This document shows, piece after piece, positions 36,743 through 45,396 of a stretch of 64,000 nt of DNA (within the stretch, counting starts at the first letter, position 1; each line of letters starts with the position of its first letter). Made by a program: the position numbers and the translations under genes. This DNA comes from GCA-2746605 sp963710615. Its GTDB lineage: Bacteria; Bacteroidota; Ignavibacteria; Ignavibacteriales; Melioribacteraceae. The stretch lies in the NCBI GenBank assembly GCA_963710615.1, contig CAVQBF010000024.1:48931-112930 (forward strand), read 5' to 3'. The notes under the pieces are model-generated. The model ran no database searches. It had not been told where the DNA came from and was given only the letters and a program-made list of their open reading frames with translations.

Positions 36743-37615
36743 ATGATTACAATAAATGAATTTTTAGAAAAAAAGCCTATATTATTTGATGGTGCGATGG
36801 GTACGTCAATTCAAAGTTTGGGATTAGAAAATGTTGATCCTCCTGAATTGCTAAATATCCAATATCCGAATGAACTTGCACAGATTCATTCAAATTATAT
36901 TGAAGCTGGTGCAATGGTGATAGAAACAAACACGTTTGGAGGGACCAGGTCGAGATTAGAAAGTAATAATCTTTCTGAAAAAGTTGAAGAGGTAAATTCT
37001 GCTGCTGTAAGAATTGCTAAAGAAATTGCACAAGGTAAAGTATACGTTACCGGATCAGTTGGTTCATCTGGATTGATACTTGAACCATACGGAGAAACTC
37101 CAAAAGAAAAAGTATTTGATATTTTTAGTGAACAAATAATAATTCTTATAGAGAGCGGAGTGGATTTGTTATTAATTGAGACTATGATTTCTTTGGATGA
37201 AGCATTGGTAGCATTGGATGCTGTAAAAAAAATGGGAAGCACTTTGAGTGGAGTGACTATGACATTTGATCAAGGGCCACAAGGGATTACAACTTCTTTT
37301 GGAGATAAATTATCAGATGTATGCTTCAAGTTAAGGGAAAGCGGAGCAGACTTTATAGGTTCAAATTGCGGTCATGGTTTTGATAATATGAAAATAATTG
37401 CAAGAGAAATGAGAGAAATTACTGATCTTCCTATTTTAATTCAGCCAAATGCAGGCTTACCTATTTATGATAATGGGAAAGTTAATTATAAAGAAACTCC
37501 CAGAGCATTTGGTCTATTTACAGAATATTTAATTAAAATTGGAATTGATTTTATTGGAGGCTGCTGCGGTACTACATATCAACACATTAAAGCTGCTTCT
37601 GAAAAACTGAAATAA
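36743..37615 (+). CDS. Homocysteine S-methyltransferase-domain protein
   Basis: 290 residues, equivalent to the N-terminal domain of cobalamin-dependent MetH. Zinc ligands Cys209 (GSNCGHG), Cys274 and Cys275 (GGCCGTT) are present; DGAMGTSIQ and ETNTFGGTRSRL are N-terminal hallmarks. With no folate or SAM-reactivation domain, it would form methionine by taking methyl from the separate corrinoid protein. It lies six bases downstream of that gene. Whether it makes methionine for growth or channels methyl groups in catabolism is open. Confidence 0.88.
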   Translation: MITINEFLEKKPILFDGAMGTSIQSLGLENVDPPELLNIQYPNELAQIHSNYIEAGAMVIETNTFGGTRSRLESNNLSEKVEEVNSAAVRIAKEIAQGKVYVTGSVGSSGLILEPYGETPKEKVFDIFSEQIIILIESGVDLLLIETMISLDEALVALDAVKKMGSTLSGVTMTFDQGPQGITTSFGDKLSDVCFKLRESGADFIGSNCGHGFDNMKIIAREMREITDLPILIQPNAGLPIYDNGKVNYKETPRAFGLFTEYLIKIGIDFIGGCCGTTYQHIKAASEKLK

Positions 37616-37699
37616 TTTTGTTAAATGATTGTTAAGCTGGATTCAGTTCTTGCTAGAATATACTTTTTTTCACCAATATTTAAAATAGAAACTTAGCTT

Positions 37700-39571
37700 A
37701 TGGAAAATAATATTAATCCCGTAATTCTAACAGCAATGGAACTTGAAGTACACTACGGACAACAAATTATTTTAAATAAAGCTTCACTTAGTATTCATGA
37801 GGGTGATAGAATTGGATTGGTCGGAAGGAATGGTACCGGTAAATCCACTTTCCTTAAAATTATTTCAGAAATGCTACATCCTGATTCAGGAGAGGTTGCA
37901 AAAAGGAAAGATCTAGTTATTGGCTTTTTAACTCAAGAATTTACTCTTGATGAAAGCAAAAATGTTTATGAAAATGTTCTATTGGGTGCCGAGAGCATAT
38001 TAGAGTTAATTAAAGAATATGAAGATCTACCATATAATTCAAATAGAAGAAGTATACTTGAAGATAAAATACAACAACTTGACGGATGGAATTTAGAAAA
38101 TAAAATTAACCAGTTTCTGCAAGTATTAAATGCTCCAGGATCTGAGAGGCAGATTGAAACACTTTCCGGTGGAGAAAAACGCCGAGTGGCTCTTTGCAGA
38201 TCAATAATTGCCCAACCCGATTTATTAATTCTTGATGAGCCTACAAACCATTTAGATACAGAATCAATTGAATGGATTGAAAAGTATCTCTCCGGTTATA
38301 AAGGGACATGCATTTTTGTGACTCACGATAGATATTTCCTTGATAGAATTGCAAACAGGATAGTAGAACTTTCTAATGGCGAGTTTATCACACACACGGG
38401 AAATTATACAGACTATTTAATAAATAAAGCTGAACGACAAGCAATCAAAGAGCTTGAAGAAAAAAAACGTCAGAATTTTTTAAGAAGGGAATTGGAATGG
38501 GTTGTTCGTGGACCAAAAGCACGACGCACAAAAGCTAAAAGTAGAATGGATAATTATTTTGAAGTCGCTTCCCAACAAAATACTGAAATAGAGCTTGACG
38601 TTGAATTAGTAATACCAACACCTCAAAAGCTTGGGAATATTATATTAGAGCTAAAGAAAATTGGAATGACCTTAGGTGAGAATAGACTGATTGAGAATTT
38701 AAATTTTATTTTCAGCTCCGGAAGAAAACTTGGGATAGTTGGTAAAAATGGAGTTGGAAAGACAACACTGCTGAAAATTATGCTTGGAGAATTAAATCCA
38801 ACATCCGGTATAATTGAATTAGGCGAGAAGACTGAATTCAACTATATTGATCAATCAAGACTATTGCTCAACGATGAAGATACGGTTGTTGAAGCAATAG
38901 GTGAAGGGAATAATTTTATTAAATTCGGAAATCATCAAATAACTGTTTGGTCTTACCTAAAAAGATTTCTTTTTACTGATGACAGAATTAATACTTTGGT
39001 GGGCAGGCTTTCAGGCGGCGAAAAAAGCAGACTAACTTTAGCACGTATTCTTAAAAACGGCGGTAACTTTTTAATGTTAGATGAACCAACTAATGATCTA
39101 GACTTGCCAACGTTAAGGATACTTGAAGAAGCTTTATTGGCTTTTAATGGATGTGTTGTAGTTGTCAGTCACGATAGATATTTTCTTAACCGAGTTTGCA
39201 ACGGAATTTTAGCTTTCGAAGGTAATGGGCAAGTTTATTTCAGCGAAGGCAATTATGATTATTATAGAGAGAAGAGGAGAGATATAATTTTAAATGAAAA
39301 TAGTGATCAAAAAAAGGAAAAGAAAGAGTATTCGAAAGTAAAGAATAGAATTAGAAAATTAACTTGGAAGGAGAAAAAAGAATTAGAGACAATTGAGGAG
39401 GATATTATTGCTGCCGAGGAAAATGTAAAAAGAATTGAGTATATTTTTGCATCACCCGATTTTTATGAAAAGTATGCGACTAAAACTAATGAACTGAATG
39501 CTGAATTAAATGAAGCAAAAATGCAAGTTAGTATACTCTATAAAAGATGGGAAGAACTTGAAAATATTTAA
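37700..39571 (+). CDS. ABC-F family ATPase (Uup-like)
   Basis: 623 residues with two ATP-binding cassettes and no membrane domain. Cassette 1: Walker A GRNGTGKST, signature LSGGEKRR, Walker B LLILDEPTNHLD. Cassette 2: GKNGVGKTT, LSGGEKSR, LMLDEPTNDLD. The inter-domain linker (about 235-310) and a C-terminal coiled coil (about 535-620, lysine/glutamate rich) match the Uup group, which acts on ribosomes or branched DNA structures rather than transport. A monocistronic unit with no regulatory leader seen. Confidence 0.92.
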   Translation: MENNINPVILTAMELEVHYGQQIILNKASLSIHEGDRIGLVGRNGTGKSTFLKIISEMLHPDSGEVAKRKDLVIGFLTQEFTLDESKNVYENVLLGAESILELIKEYEDLPYNSNRRSILEDKIQQLDGWNLENKINQFLQVLNAPGSERQIETLSGGEKRRVALCRSIIAQPDLLILDEPTNHLDTESIEWIEKYLSGYKGTCIFVTHDRYFLDRIANRIVELSNGEFITHTGNYTDYLINKAERQAIKELEEKKRQNFLRRELEWVVRGPKARRTKAKSRMDNYFEVASQQNTEIELDVELVIPTPQKLGNIILELKKIGMTLGENRLIENLNFIFSSGRKLGIVGKNGVGKTTLLKIMLGELNPTSGIIELGEKTEFNYIDQSRLLLNDEDTVVEAIGEGNNFIKFGNHQITVWSYLKRFLFTDDRINTLVGRLSGGEKSRLTLARILKNGGNFLMLDEPTNDLDLPTLRILEEALLAFNGCVVVVSHDRYFLNRVCNGILAFEGNGQVYFSEGNYDYYREKRRDIILNENSDQKKEKKEYSKVKNRIRKLTWKEKKELETIEEDIIAAEENVKRIEYIFASPDFYEKYATKTNELNAELNEAKMQVSILYKRWEELENI

Positions 39572-39630
39572 TATTGAAAAAGTAATAATGAATTTAGTTA
39601 CAAGGTACCGTTGAGCTAAAATCAGAAATC

Positions 39631-40362
39631 TTAAGAGAGGTTATCCACCAATTTTGCAGCTGATTCAAAATCATCCGCTGTATCAATTTCCATACAATTA
39701 TAATTCCCAACATTAACAGGAAATAATTTTGCACCTGAATCTATAGCAAATTGAAATGCAGCTTCGTAAAAAATATTTACCTTATCTTCCTCAATTATCA
39801 TTTTATCAAGTATATGAAAGAGCTTCTCAACAAAATGTTTATCAAACTTTTCAATACCAATAGATTCACCAATTGCAGCTTTAGGATCAACAGTTTTACT
39901 TATTTCTTTAATGCTACCGTCTTTATTTAACAACAGTTTAATCTCTTCGTCACTTAATTCATGATCGGAACGGACGGATAAACAATTATCATATTTAGAA
40001 TTTATAAGCTGCCCGATAATTCTGCTATCAAAAATTATATCACTATCCAACAGAATCATATCATGACCAACTATTTCATTTTTAGTCATCCATAATGAAT
40101 AGATATTATTTGTTGAATCAAATTTTTCATTAAATATAAAAGAAAATTTTACGTCAGGATAATTGCTTAATAAAAAGCTCTCAATCATTTCTCTCAGATA
40201 ACCTGTCACAATAATTACTTCTTTAATATTATTTACAATTAAATTCTCTATTGTTCGTTCAAGAATTGACTTCTTACCGACTTTTAACAAACATTTAGGT
40301 GTTTTATCAGTTAAAGGCCTTAATCTGGAAGCTACACCGGCAGCAAGAATTACAGCTTTCAT
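39631..40362 (-). CDS. LicC-like nucleotidyltransferase
   Basis: 243 residues. The NTP-transferase signature is AVILAAGVASRLRPLTDKTPKCLLKVGKKSILER. The segment STNNIYSLW and the C-terminal NYNCMEIDTADDFESA resemble CTP:phosphocholine or phosphonate cytidylyltransferases (LicC/PntC) rather than sugar nucleotidyltransferases. It overlaps by four bases the CDP-alcohol transferase gene upstream, so a CDP-activated head group passed to that enzyme is the simplest reading. Substrate unknown. Confidence 0.82.
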   Translation of the reverse strand: MKAVILAAGVASRLRPLTDKTPKCLLKVGKKSILERTIENLIVNNIKEVIIVTGYLREMIESFLLSNYPDVKFSFIFNEKFDSTNNIYSLWMTKNEIVGHDMILLDSDIIFDSRIIGQLINSKYDNCLSVRSDHELSDEEIKLLLNKDGSIKEISKTVDPKAAIGESIGIEKFDKHFVEKLFHILDKMIIEEDKVNIFYEAAFQFAIDSGAKLFPVNVGNYNCMEIDTADDFESAAKLVDNLS

Positions 40363-41240
40363 TTAATTTCCGCAAGTTTTGTAGAGCTATCAATTTTAAG
40401 CTGAAAAAGATAAAGTGTTAGAGCATAGAGATTAACAATTGATATCATCCCAATTATATAAATATCCAACCGATTAAAAAGGGCCGTAATAATTATAAAA
40501 GTCAGCTCAGATGTTGGTCCTATGTATGTCCACAAGTGCATAATTGTTTTATTTTTCTTATAAAAATCATTACTATCATATTTTTTTACAGCCGCATTTT
40601 CAGTTGTGTTAGAAGCCTTAAGTTGAAGACCGGAATATTTCAAATATATCCAAAGTATTGCAAGTTGAAAATAACTTCCGCCTTCGTTTTTAATTCTGGA
40701 GTATTCATCCTCAAATTCCTTTAAATTATCCCCAAGCAAACTTTCACGGTTAGTAGCGTAATCAATAAATCTATTTCGGTAATAGTCAAGGGCAATTGCA
40801 TGAATAATATTGGAAGCTCCAGCCAGAACAAGTAAACCCCAATAAAACAATGAATTGCCTGAGTTAGATGCGAAACCAAAACCAATTCCTAAGTATACGG
40901 CAATAGTCACAAAATAATCTGCAACACCATCCAAAATTCTTCCAACAGACGTTCCATTTTTTTTTAATCTTGCTAATTGACCGTCACTACAATCAAGTAC
41001 ATCATAAATAATTAGTAATAATGAGGCAATGATTAAGTAGGTCTTTGTATTAAATGCAATGACTACGCCTCCAATCATGCCGATTATTAGAGCCAAAGTT
41101 GTAATCTGGTTTGGGGTTAAATTCGTAGGATAAATCAGTTTTACAAAAATAAAAGCTAAAGGCCTATAAAAAATAAGATCAAATAATTCTTCAACTTCAA
41201 CTAGTTTTAACGAGGATTTATATTCTTGAAACCAACTCAT
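40359..41240 (-). CDS. CDP-alcohol phosphatidyltransferase
   Basis: 293 residues, multi-pass membrane protein. The signature DGx2ARx8Gx3Dx3D is present (CSDGQLARLKKNGTSVGRILDGVADYF). An N-terminal amphipathic stretch and a long hydrophilic loop (about 165-215) distinguish it from PssA at 14.2 kb. It is sandwiched between a cytidylyltransferase and an aminotransferase with overlaps on both sides. It would transfer a phospho- or phosphono-alcohol from a CDP carrier to a lipid acceptor; the exact head group is unknown. Confidence 0.87.
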   Translation of the reverse strand: MSWFQEYKSSLKLVEVEELFDLIFYRPLAFIFVKLIYPTNLTPNQITTLALIIGMIGGVVIAFNTKTYLIIASLLLIIYDVLDCSDGQLARLKKNGTSVGRILDGVADYFVTIAVYLGIGFGFASNSGNSLFYWGLLVLAGASNIIHAIALDYYRNRFIDYATNRESLLGDNLKEFEDEYSRIKNEGGSYFQLAILWIYLKYSGLQLKASNTTENAAVKKYDSNDFYKKNKTIMHLWTYIGPTSELTFIIITALFNRLDIYIIGMISIVNLYALTLYLFQLKIDSSTKLAEIK

Positions 41241-42274
41241 TAATTGTAACCGTTATTTACATAATCCTTAATTAACTTAATAACCTGTTTATTTTGATCT
41301 TGAGTACCTAAAGAAATTCGCATGTGAGAATTTAATATTTCTTCATTCATAAACTTAACTATAAAACCATTTGATTTTAAGTGTTCATTTAATACTGCCA
41401 TTTTATCTTTAGGCATTTTAACCAAAACAAAATTTGCATTTGATTTATAAGCTTTAAAATCATTAAGCTGATTCAATTCATTGAAGTACAATTCTCTGTC
41501 ACTTTTCATTTTCTCAGCAACATCTTTGTAATAATCCTCAGAATCAAGTGCGGCAATCGCTATCCTTTGCGAAATTCTATTATATCCTAAGTATCTATTA
41601 GATAATCTAGTTAAAAGATCAAGGTTCTCTCCAACAAGAGCATAGCCAATACGAATACCTGCCAAGGCATAAAGTTTAGAAAAAGTTCTAATAATAATTA
41701 GGTTTCGGTACTTATTAACTAATTCCGAAGCTAAATTATTGTTGCTGCTTAACCAGTAAGCTTCATCAAGTACAACAGTAGAATCAGCTAATTCATCAAG
41801 AACATGAAACAAATCTTTTTCTGATATTGAATTCCCGGTTGGGTTATTAGGTGAACTGATAAAAGTTATATCCGGTTTTTCTTTTTTATAAATCGAGAGG
41901 AATAGGTCGATGTCATATTCATAAGAATCTGTGCCTTCAAATAAGGGATATTCAATATTAATTCCGTTGACCTCGTTTGCAATTTCCTTATAATACCACC
42001 ATGAGTGATTGGGGACTAGCAGCTTTTTGCCTTTACCGAGATGGGATTGAACTGCTTGTTTTAGAAGGTCTTCTGCACCATAACCCAAAAGCACCCTTTT
42101 TTCAGGGATTTTAAATTCTTCAGATAATCGCCCAGAAAGTATGCTTTTCATTCCTCTTTTGTAATCGGTTGAATATCGATAAAACAAATCGTTAGTTGCA
42201 GTGTGAGCAATTTCTATACATTTAGGTGCGGGTCCATAATTATTTTCATTTCGATCCAAATAAACAGTTTCCAT
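41240..42274 (-). CDS. HisC-like class I/II PLP aminotransferase
   Basis: 344 residues. PLP lysine in RTFSKLYALAGIRIGY, SSPNNPTGN substrate/cofactor loop, VVLDEAYW with the pyridine-binding aspartate. It resembles histidinol-phosphate aminotransferases and CobD-type phosphate-amine enzymes. No his genes are nearby; instead its stop overlaps (TAATG) the CDP-alcohol transferase gene, so amination or decarboxylation of a phosphorylated or phosphonylated head-group precursor is a better guess than histidine synthesis. Confidence 0.83.
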   Translation of the reverse strand: METVYLDRNENNYGPAPKCIEIAHTATNDLFYRYSTDYKRGMKSILSGRLSEEFKIPEKRVLLGYGAEDLLKQAVQSHLGKGKKLLVPNHSWWYYKEIANEVNGINIEYPLFEGTDSYEYDIDLFLSIYKKEKPDITFISSPNNPTGNSISEKDLFHVLDELADSTVVLDEAYWLSSNNNLASELVNKYRNLIIIRTFSKLYALAGIRIGYALVGENLDLLTRLSNRYLGYNRISQRIAIAALDSEDYYKDVAEKMKSDRELYFNELNQLNDFKAYKSNANFVLVKMPKDKMAVLNEHLKSNGFIVKFMNEEILNSHMRISLGTQDQNKQVIKLIKDYVNNGYN

Positions 42275-42378
42275 TTCAATTTTCCTTGAGGTAAAATTTT
42301 ATAATTTTATGATTCAAACCATAAAAATAAGAAAAATTTAATAATTTATTAGTAAAGAGAAGTAAGAAGGATTTGTAA

Positions 42379-43176
42379 TTAACTTAACAAAATATCCAAT
42401 GATTTCCAGAACAGATACAATCCTATTCCGCAAAGTAAAATCCCTAAAAGTCTTATTGTCCACGTAAGAATTTCAACTTTTATTTTATTCCGGTATTTTA
42501 CTAATATTTTTGCAAGAATAACTAACCATATAAAGCCCCCTAATCCTAAAGATAGTGCGTAAGCCGTACTTAAAACAAGTGTGTAAGATGAGTGCTCTAT
42601 TTCATCAATATTGTTTTGGTGAACATAAGAAGTATCAATATCTGTTAACTCATCTCCAGTGATTTCTTGGAAAGAGCTAACATTTTCTTGGACGAGTAAA
42701 TCTAAACCTCCGGTTTTTAAGCCAATTGAAGATGCAAAAGTTAATACTAAAAACGATGAAGTAAGAATACCAAAGAAGAAAGAGGGATTTGTAAGGTTGA
42801 TAAATAGCCCAGTTCTTAAACCACCTTTTTTGTCAGTTTCCTCATTGTTAGAATCATGTAAATTCATTTCCTCTAATTTTAGATTTGTTCTAGTAATTTT
42901 AGCACCGATAAAAAAAAGGAAAAACGAACCCACCAAGAGTAGATATGGAATTAGAGGACTATAAAGAGAAAAAAGTGCTGACAACCCTAAAACAGCAATA
43001 AGAACATATATAAACTCAACAATTGAGGCACCTAGCGCAGTTCTAATGCAATATTTGATGTTCCCCTTTAAGGCATTGGATGTTATAATAATACTAATTG
43101 GACCTGCTATTGGCATAGCAAATACAAACCCAGCGGTAAAACCAACTAATATTAATGTTGTAAGGCTCTCAATCAT
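42379..43176 (-). CDS. LysE/RhtB-family exporter
   Basis: 265 residues with six hydrophobic segments. The N-terminal signature GFTAGFVFAMPIAGPISIIITSNALKGN is the LysE GPxG-type motif. An unusually long polar loop (about 100-185, with acidic and serine runs) separates helices three and four, making it longer than the usual 200-210 residues. Probably exports an amino acid or metabolite; substrate unknown. It stands alone upstream of the lipid-head-group trio. Confidence 0.8.
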   Translation of the reverse strand: MIESLTTLILVGFTAGFVFAMPIAGPISIIITSNALKGNIKYCIRTALGASIVEFIYVLIAVLGLSALFSLYSPLIPYLLLVGSFFLFFIGAKITRTNLKLEEMNLHDSNNEETDKKGGLRTGLFINLTNPSFFFGILTSSFLVLTFASSIGLKTGGLDLLVQENVSSFQEITGDELTDIDTSYVHQNNIDEIEHSSYTLVLSTAYALSLGLGGFIWLVILAKILVKYRNKIKVEILTWTIRLLGILLCGIGLYLFWKSLDILLS

Positions 43177-43398
43177 TAATAAATTAAATTAGTAAGAAAA
43201 ATTAAATAATAATTTTAAGTATAACTATATTGATCACGCTAGTCAACTTAATATAATAAGTGTAAAGCAACTGGCGTTAAATTATTGTCAATGATTATTT
43301 CATCATAATTAATTTGTAAAATTTTGCAAAGTACAATTTTTTTACTTTATTGAATAAAAATGACTAGTATGACATTTATAGAATAATAATTCTTTTAA

Positions 43399-43539
43399 GT
43401 AGAGACTAAACATGAAAAAAATAGCTATAATTATCTTGATATTGAATCTGATAAAATTACAATAAATATTATACGGTTTAATGGAAGCATCTTCGTTGAG
43501 GAGATCGAGAAAGTTTACAAACGTGTCAAAATATATTAA
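43399..43539 (+). pseudogene. Remnant 3' end of a lost gene
   Basis: Within the 403-base gap 43177-43579 one frame reads VETKHEKNSYNYLDIESD followed by KITINIIRFNGSIFVEEIEK to a stop at 43539. It has no start codon and is preceded by stops, and its composition looks like the C-terminus of a real protein. I take it as the tail of a deleted gene. The rest of the gap is AT-rich and empty. Confidence 0.35.
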
Positions 43540-43579
43540 ATTAATTAAATAACAAACTAGTAAAGTTCCATTATTTTTT

Positions 43580-45394
43580 ATGATTAACAAAATTAAAATA
43601 ATAATAGTTATTTTCATTTTAATCTCATTGAAAACATATGCTCAGGAAAATTATATAATTAGGGATATAACTTTTTCAGGTAACTATAACTTAAGCGATG
43701 ATATGATTTTAGAGCAGATTCAGCATTATCCTACGAGCTGGTTTGCCGATGTAATACTTTTTGAAGATCCATTTTTGTTCAGTAAAGATATTTTTGAAAG
43801 GGATAAAGAATGGATAATTAGATACTATCAAAAGGAAGGATTTATTAATGCAGAAATAAAAAATGTGATATTTATCAGAGATGATGATAGTAAGACTGTT
43901 GAAATAAAAATAGAACTTAATGAAAATAAACCAATTGTTGTTAAAAATATTAATTTTAATCTAGACCATGAACAGCAAGGGAAATACATTTCAATAATTA
44001 AAGAAAAACTAAAATTAAAAAATGAAATCAGATTTAGTGATGAATTTATTCTAAATGATAAAAACACAATTATGAATTCATTTATAAATAATGGGTATCC
44101 CAACGCAAATGTAAATTATAGCTTAAAACTCGACACTTTAAAATCTGCTGTTGACATTTCTTGGAACGTTGAGTTAGGTAAACTTTCTAAATTTGGAAAG
44201 ATTTCTTTTGTCGGAAATAATAGAACTGAAAGAGAGTTACTGATAGATAAGTTATCTTTTAAGTCTGGAGATATTTATGATGGTACAGAGTTGGATACAA
44301 CTCAAAAGAATATTTATAATCTGGGATTGTTTTATATTGTTTCTGTAAATGCTGATCTTGGAGAAGCGGATTCTGATCAAGTTCCAATCACTATAATTCT
44401 CGAAGAAATTCCTAAGTTTAATACAAAATTTGGGGTGGGCTACGGTCGTGATGAAAAATTTAGAGTTTCTCTTGACCAAAGATGGCTTACTTTTTTAGGG
44501 GGAGCACGCCAATTAAATCTTTACGCTAAGTACTCTTCTCTAGAGCCATATAATATCAGATTAAATTTTTTACAACCCGATTTTATTTGGGAACAGACTA
44601 CACTATCATCAACCGGATTTTTACTAAGACAAACTGAACCAGGCTTTACAATAAATAGGTTGGGTGCTGATATTAGTTTACGTAAACCAATTTTCTACAA
44701 TATAGTCGGGAATATAAAATATACCTTTGAGAATAGTAATCTTGATATTAGCAGTATTACAAAAGATGAAAAGGAAATATTTGAGATTGATCAGATTTAT
44801 AATAAATCCAGCATAGAACTTGGTTTTGAAAAAAATAGTTCAAAACCACTTTTTAATCCCAACAATGGTGCTTTAACATCTCTTGTTATTCACTACTCCG
44901 GATTGGGTTTAGGCAGTAAATACCATTTTCTGCGTCCAACAATCGATTTTAGAAAATATACTGGAATAACCCAATGGCTTATTTTGGCATACAAATTAAA
45001 AGCTGGAACGATATTTTGTTTTGATAACGACGAAATAATTCCTTTTGAAGAAAGATTCTATGCAGGGGGTAGCTCATCAATAAGAGGCTGGGGAAGATCC
45101 GAATTGGGACCCAAAGATAAAATCGGTCAGCCAATTGGCGGGAAAAGTCTTTTTGAGGCAAATATTGAATTCAGATATCCAATCTATTCTATCCTTTCAG
45201 GTGTTGCATTTCTTGATTTTGGAAATGTATGGCTAACTGAACTTACATACAACTTTGAGGATTTGAGATATTCTTCCGGTTTAGGTTTAAGAGTTGAAAC
45301 TCCTATTGGTCCTGTTAGAGTAGATTTTGCAATTCCCATTTTTGAAGGGAATTCACAATTGCAATATTTTATTAGTGTAGGACACGCATTTTAA
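43580..45394 (+). CDS. tamA: BamA/TamA-family Omp85 outer membrane protein
   Basis: 604 residues: signal peptide ending near YAQ, three POTRA-like modules (about 22-270, e.g. IRDITFSGNYNLSDDMILEQIQHYP and ISFVGNNRTERELLIDKL), then a 16-strand Omp85 barrel with the lid-loop motif AGGSSSIRGWGRSELGP and terminal SVGHAF. The partner directly downstream (two bases) is a TamB-like protein, so this is most likely TamA of the TAM complex rather than the general BamA. TAM is linked to barrel assembly and phospholipid transport across the periplasm. Confidence 0.9.
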   Translation: MINKIKIIIVIFILISLKTYAQENYIIRDITFSGNYNLSDDMILEQIQHYPTSWFADVILFEDPFLFSKDIFERDKEWIIRYYQKEGFINAEIKNVIFIRDDDSKTVEIKIELNENKPIVVKNINFNLDHEQQGKYISIIKEKLKLKNEIRFSDEFILNDKNTIMNSFINNGYPNANVNYSLKLDTLKSAVDISWNVELGKLSKFGKISFVGNNRTERELLIDKLSFKSGDIYDGTELDTTQKNIYNLGLFYIVSVNADLGEADSDQVPITIILEEIPKFNTKFGVGYGRDEKFRVSLDQRWLTFLGGARQLNLYAKYSSLEPYNIRLNFLQPDFIWEQTTLSSTGFLLRQTEPGFTINRLGADISLRKPIFYNIVGNIKYTFENSNLDISSITKDEKEIFEIDQIYNKSSIELGFEKNSSKPLFNPNNGALTSLVIHYSGLGLGSKYHFLRPTIDFRKYTGITQWLILAYKLKAGTIFCFDNDEIIPFEERFYAGGSSSIRGWGRSELGPKDKIGQPIGGKSLFEANIEFRYPIYSILSGVAFLDFGNVWLTELTYNFEDLRYSSGLGLRVETPIGPVRVDFAIPIFEGNSQLQYFISVGHAF

Positions 45395-45396
45395 TT

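Noticed and set aside
40536..40724. Plus-strand frame inside the CDP-alcohol transferase gene
   Set aside because: It overlaps a gene with a complete catalytic signature and has no start context.
43412..43465. Short frame MKKIAIIILILNLIKLQ resembling a signal peptide
   Set aside because: It stops after 17 residues and overlaps a longer protein-like frame, so it is not a gene.
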